Assembly (NCBI GenBank): GCA_027422505.1 | Contig: JAPQWV010000645.1 | Span: forward strand, 248,001 to 312,000 | Source: Craterostigma plantagineum | Lineage: Eukaryota > Streptophyta > Magnoliopsida > Lamiales > Linderniaceae | DNA: 64,000 nucleotides | Direction of reading: 5' to 3' | Shown: positions 22,013 to 32,668 of the stretch, one piece after another | Layout: every line of letters begins with the position of its first letter | Position numbering within the stretch: position 1 is the first letter of the stretch | Notes under the pieces: generated by a model | Seen by the model: the letters and a program-made list of their open reading frames with translations, nothing else | The model's database searches: none | Told to the model about the DNA's origin: nothing | Program-made: the position numbers and the translations under genes

Positions 22013-22024
22013 GCTCTGATACCA
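22013..22024 (-). other. Primer binding site adjoining the 5' LTR
   Basis: GCTCTGATACCA on the plus strand, the complement of TGGTATCAGAGC, four bases from the LTR. This copy is in the original orientation and marks the right breakpoint of the inversion. Confidence 0.9.
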
Positions 22025-22027
22025 TAT

Positions 22028-22270
22028 TGCAAATGTAAACTGTACAATAAGGGTTTGCACTGCAACGATGAATTTTATTTCACAGAACAAATGATACATG
22101 TTTGAGTGATACATATATATACAGTGATTCTAATACCACCGCCTAAACACCATACTAACCGTCAGAAACTAACTGGATAAATTTAATAATTCTCTAAATA
22201 ATACAATGATTCATCCAATATTTTCTTGAGTTGTAGCAGAGTCCGATGAATGTTGTGATAATATATCCAA
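22028..22270 (-). repeat. 5' LTR of the 17277-22270 Copia element
   Basis: Begins TGCAAATGTAAACTG on the plus strand. The outer tip reads ATATATCCAATA where the partner has ATATATCCGACA, so the last few bases are altered. Confidence 0.85.
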
Positions 22271-23224
22271 TATCTGTTTTAAAATTTTAGTCATTCTGCT
22301 TGTAATGTTTTTTTGGTTGTTGGTTTTGCTTGCCCCCATTGCCCGTGCTCACCACAGTCTTGAGTCTCCCCGTTGTGGGAGCTCGTCTCTCCCGACTTTT
22401 GGGTCGGGAGTATTTTTCTCCTTGCGGAGCCCTAAGTCCGATGAAGATAAAACCCTGACGTCAAGGCCAAGGGAAGGTGAAGAGTATCGTAGATTTAGCT
22501 TAGTCGCTTTTTCTGTTGTAGATTCTTTGGTTATTAGTCGTAGATAATGAGTTTGATTATCAAACTTCGTATTTTTTAAATTCCATATTTAAATTAATCT
22601 ACAAGCTTCATATATCATTCCAGAACCTGGTTCAATACAAAAATAAAGGCGTTAGTGCCAGAATCTATTCCACCAAGTTGATACACAATCTTAGAATAGT
22701 TAGATTGTAAGACAAAGAGTTCTTCACTCGACGTGCCGAAAGCTTAAGCTTCGGTTAATCTCTCTTCCAAACTCATCGCAATGAAGACAATAGTTTGCTT
22801 CCTTTCCGCTGATGTGCACCCACCGTCTGCTTGGTCTTGCCAGCTTTAGTTATTTCTCCTTTAGTACCTTGTTCGCATGTTTCTTGAATAATTCGTTCTC
22901 GATCATTTTTGCACGCGAGAAGAGAGAAACTCAATATGATCGAAATTCTGTTTTCATAACTCAACTGAAAACGTAATCTGTACAAAAGGCGCTTTTAATC
23001 TGTACGTGGGTCCGCCCCTGGTCTTTGCACTAAGCGTACCATGGCGAGAATCTTCATTGATGGCTAGTGAGAAACTCCAAGTTTGGCCGAGAGAAGATGA
23101 TCCGTGATTAGAGATGCTCGAGTCATTCTCAGAAGATGGTATAAACACTTTAGTGTGAGAAAGAGTGAGTTCTCTTATCTACAACACTTGTGTGGTTTTC
23201 CTCTTGCACTTAGGCACCTGATTC
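22271..23224. other. Unassigned stretch between Copia elements
   Basis: No gene or element is recognised. The composition is mixed, with a GC-richer part around 22330-22480. The sequence TGGGTCCGCCCCTG at 23007-23020 resembles the inverted-repeat end of the MITE at 42241-42946, but no matching second end was found. Confidence 0.35.
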
Positions 23225-24057
23225 ATTACTGTCTATTTTGGTGGTATGATGCATAGGGGTGGAAATCGCTTTGGAATCACCCATCCCGAATTTAGTCAGC
23301 AATTCCCTGCTGTATTTCGTCTGGGATACGAAGGTTCCATCGTCAAGCTGCTTTATTTGCATCCCGAGGAAGTAGTTCAGCTCACCCATTAAGCTCATCT
23401 CAAATTCCTTCTGCATAGACTTAGAAAATTCCTCGCAGAGAAGGATATTAGTACTTCCAAATATTATATCATCAACGTAGATTTGGACCAGTATCATGTG
23501 ATCACCTTCATACTTAATAAACAGCGTGTTATCAATAGTTCCAGTAAAAAATCCTATGTCAATCAGAAGCCTACTTAACCTTTCATACCATGCCCTATGA
23601 GCTTGCTTTAAACCATATAATGCTTTATTTAATTTAAAAACATGATTTGGAAAATCTTCCCTAACAAAACCGGGTGGTTGTTCTACATAAACCTCCTCAC
23701 TTATAAAGCCATTTAGAAAAGCACTTTTTACGTCCATTTGGAAAAGTTTAAAGCGTTTAAAGCATGCATATGCAAGTAAGACACGTATGGACTCTAGTCT
23801 AGCTACCAGAGCAAAAGTTTCATCGAAATCAATACCTTCCTCCTGGGAATAACCTTTTGCAACTAACCTCGCTTTGTTTCTCGTGACTTACTTTGTTCGT
23901 CGAGTTTGTTACGGAAGACCCACTTAGTTCCTATGATGGATTTTTCGTCTGGTCTCTTCACGAGTGTCCATACTTGGCTCTTTTTGAACTGAGATATCTT
24001 CCATTGTAGAGACCCAAGATATATCGTCCAGTGCTTGATGGACTCTCTTTGGTTCCA
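23225..24057 (-). pseudogene. Copia reverse transcriptase, truncated
   Basis: The downstream block (23737-23225) is open and includes [27 protein letters not shown], the catalytic [10 protein letters not shown] and [10 protein letters not shown]. It ends at [11 protein letters not shown], after which homology stops. The upstream block (24057-23738) is broken by stops and frameshifts. The missing RNase H and LTR show a 3' truncation near 23225. Confidence 0.88.
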
Positions 24058-25499
24058 TCATTGAAAGCAGTCTGACATGAGATCCACCGTATCCTGATTT
24101 CGTGCAGTAGCTCGAGTTTCGATTTCAGATCTTATATTCCCCATTACTTGATCTATTGGATGGCTGGAAGCATGTTTCCATTTTCTGCGTTGCTGCTCAT
24201 CAGCTTCTGGTTCCAGTGTTTCAACATTTTCGTCTTTCGGAATATCCTCCTCACTGTCTTTAGCATCCTGCAATTCTGCACAAGGCAAATATATACCTTC
24301 CTCATCAGTAGCACCTGCGTTAGGTATCCCATCAAAAGTAACATGTATGGATTCCTGAACAGTCAGCTTTCTTTTATTGTAAACACGATATGCCTTACAC
24401 TGAAGACTGTAACCAAGGAATATCCCTTCATCTACCTTAGAATCAAATTTTCCTCTCCTATCTCTATCATTCAAGATAAAACATTTACATCCAAACACAC
24501 GAAAATAACCTATATTTGGAGTTCTACCATGCCAGATTTCATAAGATGTTTTCTTTAACATCGGCCTAAGGAACACGCGATTTGACACATAACAGGCTAT
24601 ACTAACGGCTTCCGTCCAGAACTGTTTAGGAATATCATACTCATGTGACATAGATCTAGCCATTTCCTGTAACACTCGGTTTTTATGCTCAACTTCACCG
24701 TTCTGTTGGGGAGTTATAGGAGCAGAGAAGTTACGACTATATCCATATTGATCACAGAATCATGCAAATGACTTACTACAAATTCCAAACCGTTATCACT
24801 ACGTATCCTGCATAAGTTCATCTTTTTTTCATTTTCAAATCTCTTTACTAGTGATGAAAAGTTATCTAATGCCTCATTCTTATGTGCAAGGAATATCACT
24901 GATGTATACCTGGAATAATCATCAACAATGACAAAGGCATATCTTTTACCTCGCAGAGACATCGTCTGAACATGACCAAAAAGGTCTAGATGTAGCAGTT
25001 CCAGAGGTCTGGTTGTGGATATTACATTCTTTGATTTGAACGATGTCTTAGTCAGCTTGTCCATTTGGCACGCCGTGCATGTTTTGTCCTTGACGAACTT
25101 TATGTCAGGGACACATCGTACCAGTGCATTGCTTGTAATGTGAGACAGTAATTCCATGTTGGCATGTCCTAAGCGTCCATGCCATAACCAGGTGTTATCC
25201 TGTGTAACTGCTAGGCACTTGACATTCTGGTCAGTGATATCATCAAGAGTAATACAATAGATATTTCTATCTCGAGATGCACTAAATAGCACTTCATTAT
25301 CATTTCTAACAACACACTTATCATTTTCGAAAGTTACCGTATAGCCTTTATCATATAATTGACTAATGCTATTGAGATTATGTTCTAAATTCTTAACTAA
25401 CCATACGTCATCTATAGTAGTATGTAAAGTGTTACCGACAGTTCCAACTCCAATAATTTTAGCTTTTGTGTTGTCGGCGTAAGAGATATCCTCCGTCAT
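24058..25499 (-). pseudogene. Copia GAG-pre-integrase and integrase
   Basis: The block 25499-24714 holds the zinc-binding region (WLWHGRLGHANMELL with CTACQMDK) and the first two catalytic Asp residues (LLHLDLFGH and RIRSDNGLEF). The block 24675-24058 follows with the C-terminal side of the core (FWTEAVSIACYVSNR, FGCKCFILNDRDRRGKFD, GIFLGYS). The frame changes near 24714-24675, which is where the catalytic Glu region lies, so that site is disrupted. Confidence 0.88.
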
Positions 25500-27009
25500 A
25501 CGCTTTCACTGACACAAACTTACTGATATCACCTGTCATATGGTGGGAACACCCACTGTTGAGGTACCACTTATTTTTCTTGCTGGATTTTCTTCTTTGT
25601 ACCTGCATGAATCAGTTCGTTTCTGAAGTCCCCAATGTTGATTGGGTCCTAAATTGTTAGCAGCAAAGTAACTCCTGTTAACAGGTGATATATCATGTGT
25701 CACAGACTGTGATCTCTCAAACACAGACTGGCCAGTGTTAGAGACTTCAGGAACTTTCTTTGGCCTCCAGACATATCTAGACTTATCAGCTCTCAAAATA
25801 GTTGTTAGCATAATGACCATGACGGCCGCATGAAAAACATTTAGGTTTCCTATCAGTTTTGTAGAGGTGCAACATGTTCATGTGCTGTGGAATATCCTAT
25901 CCCTGATTTCCCAACATTTCTAGGAATACTAAGCAACATATCAAGATTTTGTTTTCCTTCAAGAAGTCTATCTACAGCACGTGATTTTTGTTCTAGGAAT
26001 TCCTTAAGAACAAACATGTCTCGAGATATATCATTATTTCGCTTCCTAAGCTCTTCACAATTACACAAAGATTTTTCTTCCTTAAGGGTTTCTAGCTCGG
26101 CTCTCAAGCGTTCATTTTCTAGATCCGTTTGGTGCTTCTCTCTAGCTACGTCGTCTCGTTGTCTAACTAGACTCTTTACTTGTGAGTTGAGCGACTTAAT
26201 CCCCCTTTATGCATTTTGAATTATTTCAAACATCTCTTCCTTTTCATCTGCTTCAGGGACTGAGGAAGCGTTATCATGAGACCATCTTGCCTAGCATATA
26301 ATTCATTTAGAAAAAGTATTTTCTAAATAGTGGATGAAGAAGATACCTGATCATCATCAATGACCATGTAGGCGAGATCGTCCTTCTCTTCACTTCTGGC
26401 CTCTTCCCAGTTAGTGACCATGACTTTCTGCTTTTTTATCTTTTTGTCACCATTTTCCATCGGACAGTTTGAGGCGAAGTGGCCTGGCTTGTTGCACTTG
26501 AAGCATTTCTGCACATTGTTTCCAGATGACGATATTCCCTTGTTCCTAGGTTGGAACTTGGAGTTTCCCTTGAACTTTCTTTAGCCGAGACTTTTCAAAT
26601 TTCATGGTCAGCATGGCGATCTGCTCCAGTATGTTTTCCTCAGTTTCTTCTTCGCCCTCAGAGTCGTTCTCTTGTTCGGTGTTGAAAGCAATATATGGTT
26701 GATTTCGGACTTGTGGTTTCTCTTTGATGGGCATCTGAGTCATCTCGTAGGTGGTCAGAGATCCAATCAGTTCTGAGACGGAAAGTTCGTCCAAGTCCTT
26801 CGCTTCGTAGATGGCAGTTACTTTGGGATTCCATTCTCTTGGAAGAGATCTCAGTATTTTCTGCACCTTCTCACCATCCTGTATTTTCTTTCTCAACGGA
26901 ACATTTGATTGATGATGTTCATGAATCTCGCGTACATGTGGCTTATGGTCTCGTTGTCCTCCATTTTGAACAGCTCATATTGATGAGTTAAGAGGGATAT
27001 TCTTTCTTG
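25500..27009 (-). pseudogene. Copia gag C-terminal part, zinc knuckle and protease
   Basis: Going down the minus strand: gag capsid end (27009-26546, with KILRSLPREWNPKVTAI), a CCHC zinc knuckle CFKCNKPGHFASNC near 26510-26470, a Lys/Glu-rich coiled-coil stretch (26107-25853), and a protease region near 25570-25535 where NSGCSHHMTGD replaces the expected DSGC-type active site. An Asn in place of the catalytic Asp would abolish activity. Several frameshifts separate the blocks. Confidence 0.85.
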
Positions 27010-27014
27010 CACAA

Positions 27015-28429
27015 TGATCGACACGTGGTGTGTGAATGAAAAGTGCGACAAGTGATAATTAAAACGAATACCTAATTACTATCACCGACGTGCGATAGGC
27101 AGTGAACCTATCGTTGGTAGTGCAGTAAAGTGAGTAGACGAGTATCGAACACGAGGAATAAATCAAGTACTAGTAATTACCTATCGACTCGATATTTAGC
27201 CTAAATAAAATACGCAGATTTTTGATGACTTAACCTAACACTTACCCGTAAATCGACTAGAAATTCAAAGAACACGTTAAACTGATACGAAGCTTTCAGA
27301 TAAGAAAAAGTGCTCGGGATTCGAATCCCGCTAGGTATTATTGGCTAAGACAATAAACTATCGCTCCTACGTGATTTTGACTAGATCGCAGTAATTTTCC
27401 TGCCCGCTCGCGAGTTTGCTGTCGCCCTAAACGCTCGCCGGGATCTAAAATTCATTAATTACTAACAGCGAGGATCGAGTATTTGCTTTCGCCCTATACT
27501 CGAATCCTATCTTCTACGAATGGCCTAATCGTTATTTAGCTGTCGCCCTAAACGATTTTCCAAACAATTACTTTAACACATAGACATATTAAAGCAACGA
27601 AATAATTTCATTGAACGATAAATAGTCAAAACACATAGTCATGATAATTAAAAGTCTTAACTACGAAATATCCTAGCGTTCATCTAATCCCAAACACAAA
27701 GGGAATTAGCTACGCATAATAGAAGGAAAAACAACTAAGGAAATAGAAATTAAGAGAAAAGAACTCATAATCGTTGAAAGCTCGGGTAGATCTTTGTTCT
27801 TCGTTCACGTTTGCGTAGAACTCCGTCTCTTGCACTCCAGGGCGTGATTCTGCGTTCTTTCGTGCTATTTTTCGTCTCTAGAGGGTTTAGGATTTGTATC
27901 TGGTCGAAGTCCCCTCTTTCTGAGTCGAATTTGGGCTTTTATAAGAAATTTCGCATAGGTCACGGCCTGGGACATGGGCCGTCACGGCCGTGACCACCAC
28001 CGACTCTATGCGAGAAAATCGAAACCATGAATCACGGCCAAGTGCATAGGGTGTCACGGCCGTGACGATCATCAGTCATGCTCTCTGCCTTGCGTCACGG
28101 CCACATGCGTTGCATGTCACGGCCGTGACCTTCATTAGCGGACTATTCTGCCTCGCGTCACGGCCATGACCATCGTCAGCGCCCCGCTCTCTCGCTCTCT
28201 GTCCCTCGTCACGGCCGTGACGCGTGATGCGTCTGGCCGTGACCGAGGGCAGTTTCGCCTTTTCCGCGCCGTTTTGCCTCGTTTTCGCTCCTTTTCGCCC
28301 GAAACTCGTCCTAAGCTCCTTTAATATCAAAATAAGTGTAAATATGTTGAATAAATGCACAAGTGATTGCTAAAACTATGTTATACCCCAATAAAGTACT
28401 ACGATAAACGCACTAAAATGCGTTTACCA
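27015..28429 (-). repeat. 3' LTR of the Athila-type element
   Basis: 1415 bp. It has 25 bases near 27870 that the partner lacks. Between 27958 and 28250 it carries four perfect copies of the palindrome GTCACGGCCGTGAC plus variants. On the minus strand this is the first third of the LTR, that is U3. Confidence 0.95.
27958..28246. repeat. GTCACGGCCGTGAC palindrome cluster in the 3' LTR
   Basis: Perfect 14-bp palindromes at 27981, 28053, 28116 and 28208, a one-base variant at about 28157, and many half sites (GTCACGGCC or GGCCGTGAC). The same cluster is present in the other LTR at about 39378-39663. Confidence 0.92.
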
Positions 28430-28460
28430 AACCTCCCCACACTTAAGCATTTGCTTGTCC
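28430..28460 (-). other. Polypurine tract of the Athila-type element
   Basis: Reading on the minus strand, GAGGACAAGCAAATGCTTAA is followed by GTGTGGGGAGGTT and then the LTR start. This GAGGACAA...AAGTGTGGGGAGGTT arrangement is typical of Athila-type elements as I remember them. Confidence 0.8.
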
Positions 28461-30170
28461 TCAAGTAAATTAGGAATTAGATAAGGCATAAATCAGGATA
28501 ACGGCACGATCGTTCGCAATTTATCATCAAAGCTAGAAGGCACGAAAGGAATCAAGCAAACAATCATGGACGTTACACTAATGACTTGCACTTGTCGACC
28601 TAAACTTCCTTCGCACTGCTAATCGAGACTCATACTCTCACAAGGATTCGCTCAAGTCGCTCAGTGTATAGGCTAAATTTATGGTGAATCACTCAAATTC
28701 GTGCGCTAGTCCAACCCCTACCATAGGCTTGCAGGCTAATCGCATATCTACTACTTAAAGTGGCAAGCATAAATCTGTGGGTCTTTTGGGAGAACATGGA
28801 TCAAATAGTCATGAAATGGTGCGCATATATAATGAGCATGTAATCTTTAAACCAGGGATACATAAGCGAAAAATTTCGAAGAACATAGCATGGTCGAATA
28901 GAAAATCACACGTCTCAGCACAGGATTCAACATTCTCGCCCCGAAATCCTAGACTTTTCTGCCCGACCCCTGTCAACTCAGTTCCCTTTCATTTTCTAAC
29001 CTTTCCCTTTAATTACGCTCTAGTGCACTACCCTTATTCCCTCAAAACATCAAGGTTCGACTTTTGTCGCAAAGAATACATCGTCACAGCGAATGCCGTG
29101 TACCTAGGGATACTTATTACCGAAACCTATATCTTGCCAAAAGGTTTATGGGCATGCTTATGAAAAAGGGATCAGGTCATTTCAGAAAACGGTCAAATCA
29201 GGGGCGAGTCATTTCACGAATAACAGAGAAGAAAATCGAACCATACACTGAAACAGTAACTCTCAAGTCCGACTTCTGCTCTATTCTAACGAATTCGGGT
29301 TATATAATTTCTGGAGGCTTATATGAGTCAGGGGCATTTCATATCATATGAGGTACGCAACGAATAGGCTTAGGCTCAAGGGGCTAACTATTGGGCTAGT
29401 CATGGTGGGAAGTTTTGGCTCTGGACTTAGTTCCTAATGCCCTCATCATTTCTAAACTAACACACCAAAAACAGTTTCAACACGCATTAGACAGGCAAGT
29501 TCTAGAGAGATATAGACTAGGCACGTCACACAGAAAAAAAATGAGCATAAGCTCGTCAGGCTCAAACTCTCACAATGAAATGGGGATATGTGTACAAACT
29601 CTCAAAACGGTGCTATATCTATTCAGGCAAACATGATTCAGTCAGTCATGCATATCCTAATTGCTCACAAAGATTCATAATAATGCAGACTAACTTGAAA
29701 TAAACGCAAAAACTCGTGCCAGCGTTCAAGAATTCATGCCTTTCTAACGAAAATTTTAGCTCAGAGATACGTCATAAAAATTTAAAACTCGTAGACACGT
29801 CATAAAAAAAATTTAAAAATTAAAATTTTGACGTAGAATCCTTTCCCCACACTTAAACCGACGTTGTCCTCAACGTTAAAAATAAAAGGAGGAGAAAAAG
29901 AGTTTAAAAAGAGCGTGACTCCCCTGACGAATAAAGAACGTGCTCGTGAGGTACTCGTTTTCGTGCGTGACGGTCGTGTTGTTATCCGTTAGGCGTTTGT
30001 AAGCCGTTATGCGTTTCCATGCGCTGGCTAGAGAGATCAATAGACATAAAATAGAGTAGTCATAGATTAATTATAAACATAGTTATAAGCGTTAAGAGGT
30101 AGAAATAACGTAAAGCACACGCGACTACTCGACCAAATGAAATGTCCAAAGAAAGTTAAAAGAAAAATCC
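28461..30170 (-). other. Non-coding 3' spacer of the Athila-type element
   Basis: About 1.7 kb between the ORF2 stop and the purine tract without a supported reading frame. A second purine-tract-like copy lies at 29841-29875. Confidence 0.6.
29841..29875 (-). repeat. Second purine-tract-like motif
   Basis: The minus strand reads GAGGACAACGTCGGTTTAAG followed by TGTGGGGAAAGG, closely matching the tract beside the LTR. It lies 1.4 kb inside the element. Confidence 0.6.
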
Positions 30171-31447
30171 CTAAGGTGCTGGTGGTGGCGGCGGCGGTGA
30201 GCGTTGCCTCGGGCGAAGGAGGTCTATCGATCGCCTGGACAGCTCGAGCGCCTGGTCCATGGCTCGCAGGGCCTCGTTGTAGCGGTCCAGCTCCTCCCTG
30301 TACTGGCGGTGCGCTTCCTCGTTCCTTCGCTCGTACTCGTCCTGTCGGCGCCGAGTTTCTAGCATGTCCTGGTGCAGCGCTTCGAGATCCGCTGCCGACG
30401 CGTAAGTAGCTACGCCGGATGACTCGCCGTGGTGGTAGCCGGAGGAGTAGGAGGGCCCTGTAGCTGTCGTGTCCGTCTCCATTGGGTGGGGCCCTGGAGG
30501 TAGAGCTGGTCGTCGGGGACGGGTACGTGGTCCGTCTGGCCATGGTACATCCCGTGCCAGATGTACACCTTGTTGGCGCGAGTCCAGGTAGGCGCCTTCA
30601 CCAGCATCTTCATCTTCACGAGCGTCTCCTCGTTCTCGGGGTGGCGACCTCCGACTATCTCCATCTCGGGCGCATTTGCTGGCCAGGAGCGTAAGCCCTT
30701 GATCACCTTGGTGATGAGTGGGCCTACGGCGATCTTGCCGTGGCGTCGTGCTTCCGCCTGAGCACTGAAGGCGTGGGACACCGCCATCCCTAAATTAATC
30801 CGTTCGCCTCGGTGCAGATGGGTCAGGATATACAGATCGCGGAGGGTGACTGCTCCGTGTGAGTCACCCCTTGGTGTAAGCGAGGTCGTCAGGAGGCGGT
30901 GGATATAACGCAGGCCGGGGCTCTTCAACGCGGATGCCTTCGATGTCTTCGCGCTGTATTCCGGCTCGCCGGGTCGAGAGATGTCAGCCCAGCACCCCCG
31001 TTGTCCGCCCGGTGTGTCGAAGAAGGTCGCGAAGGTCCGGTGTGGGGGCTCTGGGACTCCAAGTGCATGGCACACATTGTCGACCCGTACTATGTGTTCT
31101 TCATTGAACGCGCGGAAACGGATTGTGTGGTCGCCGTATTCGTCGAAGGAGAACGTGGCAAGGAACTCCAGGGTGAGTTCCTTGTACGCCGGTTCGTCGA
31201 TCGCCAGGAAAGTGTTCCAACCACTGGTTGAGAGATACTGGGCGACCTGCTGATCGATGTGATGCTTTGCCAGCGTCTCGTGGTCGATCTGGTCCATGGC
31301 GATGAACTCCATTGCTTTTAGCTTGTTGTAGCGGGCTGTCTGAGCTTCATCCGTGAACTGACCCATGGTCGAGCATAGTCGGCGGGGGCCCGCGGCGACT
31401 TGAGCGAGAGGGCGGGGCCGAGGCGGACGCATGCGAGCCTGAGGCAC
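30171..31447 (-). pseudogene. Athila ORF2-like protein (putative plant transposon protein / env-like)
   Basis: The main block (31447-30410) holds the conserved type of sequence found in Athila ORF2: LTLEFLATFSFDEYGDHTIR, then FRAFNEEHIVRVDNVCHALG and, later, LRDLYILTHLHRGERINLG. A second block (30482-30171) in another frame has a Glu/Arg-rich probable coiled coil (LEALHQDMLETRRRQDEYER) and a Pro-rich end. The two overlap near 30480 at a CCCCACCC run, so one indel probably splits a single protein of about 425 residues. Its role is unknown; some authors compared it with retroviral env, but I see no signal peptide or clear membrane segment. The true start is uncertain because an ATG near 31460 lies in a different frame. 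Confidence 0.7.
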
Positions 31448-32278
31448 GGCTTTTTCCCATAGTACCTACAATGAACGATGTGAGCTAAAAAAAATAATGG
31501 TACGAAGACAGCTCGACTCGACCAAAAGCAGCAATACAAATATGTGCTAATTCAAAGATTCTTTAGAAAGCTCAAAGACGCATTTTTTCGAACACGTAAT
31601 GGGTAAGGTGGATTAAACATATCGAACCCAGGATTCATGCACCAAATCAACACATTATGCATACCCAACGTTTCATTAGCATGTAATTATCATAACGAGC
31701 AAGAAGAACACCCAATTAAGATAAAATTCGAGACCCCCAAATTGAACTAAATTAGGGTTCTTCGTAAGAATTTCGCAATTTAACATCGAATTCGCGTAAT
31801 TAAGCATACCCAAGGCAGTCCTATCATGTATTTATCGATAACAGGGCAAGAGAAGCAACAATTAAGACTCAATTTCGAAAATCCCCAATTTAGAAAATTA
31901 GGGTTCGTCAACGATTCGAAAATTCGCAACCAATCTCAACGAATTAAACGCACCCAGTCGTAAGCACATCATGTAATGAATGATCAAGAGCTATTTCAAG
32001 TCCAAAATTTAATAAATTTGACGGGATTCCAACAATTTGGATCAAAATAGTACAAAAAAGAAAAACCATACCTTGAAGTTTTAATGAAATTAAAGGGGGG
32101 GTGTTTGTTTGGGTGTCGCCGGAGTTGGAGGGCGGCGGCGTGCGGCGGCGTTGGTGGGCGGAGGTGGTGGGTGGTGTTTAGGTGGTGAGGGTAAAGGGGA
32201 CGAGAGAGAGAGAAGAGAGGGAGAGAGATGGAGAAGAAAAGGATAAAAAACTGATTTTTATAACGTAAAATCGATGGG
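31448..32278 (-). other. Spacer between integrase and ORF2, unassigned part
   Basis: AT-rich and mostly non-coding. It includes two diverged copies of a segment with the word ATTAGGGTTCKTMR (about 31750 and 31890), probably the untranslated leader for ORF2. Confidence 0.45.
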
Positions 32279-32576
32279 GTCACGGCCGTGACCTATATAG
32301 GTCTTGGCCGTGACCCTCGGCAGCGTTGGGTTCTGCGGCCCGTCACGACAGTGACGACTATGTCGTTGGCCGTGACGGCATCGGGCCGAATTTTTTTTTT
32401 TAACCCCCAGACGTCACGGCCGTGACTGCTTAAGCAGTTGGCCGTGACGAGAGGCAGTGGATGCCTCTGCTGGGTGTCACGGCCGTGACTGCTTAAGCAG
32501 CAGGCCGTGACATGAGGCAGTGCGGGCCTCTGGTGGTTGTCACGGCCGTGACTGCTTAAGCAGTTGGCCGTGACAC
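32279..32576. repeat. Internal palindromic repeat array, 63-bp period
   Basis: Perfect copies of GTCACGGCCGTGAC at 32279, 32413, 32476 and 32539. The last three are exactly 63 bases apart, and each is followed by the 10-bp palindrome TGCTTAAGCA and then a half site GGCCGTGAC. The array lies between the integrase stop and ORF2, and the 14-mer is shared with the LTRs. Confidence 0.95.
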
Positions 32577-32668
32577 ACTTTTTTTTTTAAGACATAAATG
32601 AAAATACCTGGGTTGCCTCCCAAGAAGCGCTTATTTTACCGTCTTTAGCCGGACGTCTCGTTGATCGC

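Larger units (their letters stand above)
17277..22270 (-). mobile_element. Copia element with inverted gag-protease segment
   Basis: LTRs are at 17277-17532 and about 22028-22270 and share nearly all their sequence. Reverse transcriptase, RNase H and integrase lie on the minus strand from 20160 down to 17533. The leader, gag and protease (20163-22024) lie on the plus strand, that is, flipped. The primer binding site therefore occurs twice in opposite orientations: TGGTATCAGAGC at 20169-20180 and its complement at 22013-22024. Target duplication is uncertain: TCTGTT occurs just outside both ends but the LTR tips are not fully conserved. Confidence 0.85.

Noticed and set aside
22305..22547. 80-codon frame with a hydrophobic start resembling a signal peptide.
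   Set aside because: No homology recognised, no splice partners, and it lies in an unassigned spacer; the hydrophobic run comes from T-rich DNA.
23007..23020. Possible second copy of the MITE with CAGGGGCGGATC ends.
   Set aside because: Only one end-like word (TGGGTCCGCCCCTG) is present, with no opposite end and no target duplication.
28076..28360. Identical-looking 94-codon frames in both Athila-type LTRs (also 39496-39780).
   Set aside because: They arise from the GTCACGGCCGTGAC repeats (Arg/Gly/Asp-rich low complexity) in U3; no reason to think they are translated.
32279..32576. Palindrome array considered as a CRISPR array or integron-like site.
   Set aside because: The repeats are inside a plant LTR retrotransposon, only a few units long, with no cas genes and similar linkers.
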